From positions 1 through 50,288 of the forward strand of contig JAFAFP010000081.1 of the NCBI GenBank assembly GCA_023423415.1: 50,288 bases of DNA, in the 5' to 3' direction. Below, piece after piece: positions 50,213 through 50,288 of this stretch; position 1 is the stretch's first letter, and every line of letters begins with the position of its first letter. The notes under the pieces are model-generated. The model worked only from the letters and a program-made list of their open reading frames with translations, ran no database searches and had not been told where the DNA came from. Made by a program: the position numbers and the translations under genes. The stretch comes from Pseudomonadota bacterium. GTDB lineage: Bacteria > Pseudomonadota > Alphaproteobacteria > Rhizobiales > Xanthobacteraceae.

Positions 50213-50288
50213 CCGCTCATTCCCGCGAAGGCGGGAATCCAGTCTTTCTTTTTTGCTGGGTCCCCGCCTCCGCGGGGACGAGCGGGGA
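50213..50288. repeat. Dispersed palindromic repeat, copy 2 (cut by the window edge)
   Basis: The left arm CCGCTCATTCCCGCGAA (50213-50229) is identical to copy 1 (44242). It is followed by GGCGGGAATCCAG, GCTGGGTCCCCGC and an imperfect right arm (CGCGGGGACGAGCGG, 50271-50285). Part of the element may continue beyond the window. Confidence 0.7.

Noticed and set aside
1..50288. Defence island, prophage or integrative element
   Set aside because: No integrase, transposase, phage structural gene, restriction enzyme, tRNA-flanked direct repeat or CRISPR was seen. The MoxR/VWA genes alone do not justify a defence call.

Overview
The window comes from a GC-rich alphaproteobacterium, most likely of the Hyphomicrobiales (Rhizobiales) near the Bradyrhizobium / Rhodopseudomonas / Pseudolabrys group. 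The basis is gene content (FlbT, FlaF, FliX, MotE-type protein, CckA next to flhB, a single-cysteine DksA), CtrA-type boxes, and palindromic intergenic repeats of the kind common in that order. The genus cannot be fixed from the sequence alone. I see no tRNA, rRNA, CRISPR array, integrase or insertion sequence.

Layout. 1-11.4 kb is a mixed housekeeping and accessory stretch: the 3' end of a VWA-domain gene, a VanB/VanA-like reductase and Rieske oxygenase pair, a YaiI/DUF188 protein, several small secreted proteins (three are tandem paralogues ending in a GYGRW signature), a YciE/YciF ferritin-like protein, a universal stress protein, a SixA-type phosphatase, a DadA/PuuB-like FAD oxidoreductase and a MoxR AAA+ ATPase. 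11.4-24.9 kb is flagellar cluster part 1: flgE-flgK-flgL (+), then flaF, flbT, two flagellin genes, a gene of unknown function, a FlgN-like chaperone, a FlgJ-like rod-binding protein and flgI (all -), then fliX (+). 25.0-27.7 kb holds dksA, a KefB/KefC-type antiporter and a small membrane protein. 27.7-44.2 kb is flagellar part 2: flgH-flgA-flgG-flgF (-), fliL-fliM-DUF6468-motE (+), a 1202-residue periplasmic TPR protein (+), fliP-fliO (-), and flgB-flgC-fliE-fliQ-fliR-flhB (+). 44.4-46.9 kb is cckA. 47.1-47.9 kb is an intradiol (hydroxyquinol-type) dioxygenase. 48.1-50.2 kb is pqqABCD; the 25-codon pqqA is easy to miss.

How it works together. The flagellar genes cover rod, rings, hook, junctions, filament, C-ring FliM and export gate (FliO/P/Q/R/FlhB). 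Absent here are FliF, FliG, FliN, FlhA, FliH/I, FlgD, MotA/B and FliK, so they must lie elsewhere. The intergenic regions show a consistent regulatory grammar: perfect or near-perfect TTAA-N7-TTAA boxes (CtrA-type), sigma-54 promoters, and a recurrent palindrome CGGCA-N5-TGCCG placed about 80-95 bp upstream of sigma-54 promoters. The last is the position expected for an enhancer of the sigma-54 activator FlbD, whose regulator FliX is encoded here. CckA, the kinase at the head of the CtrA phosphorelay, is encoded next to flhB.

The most interesting points are the palindrome and sigma-54 geometry, the large CtrA-boxed periplasmic TPR protein, the tandem GYGRW secreted family, a surface module shared by hook and flagellins, a FliM with its CheY-binding motif pushed about 77 residues inward, and an internally duplicated FliE.
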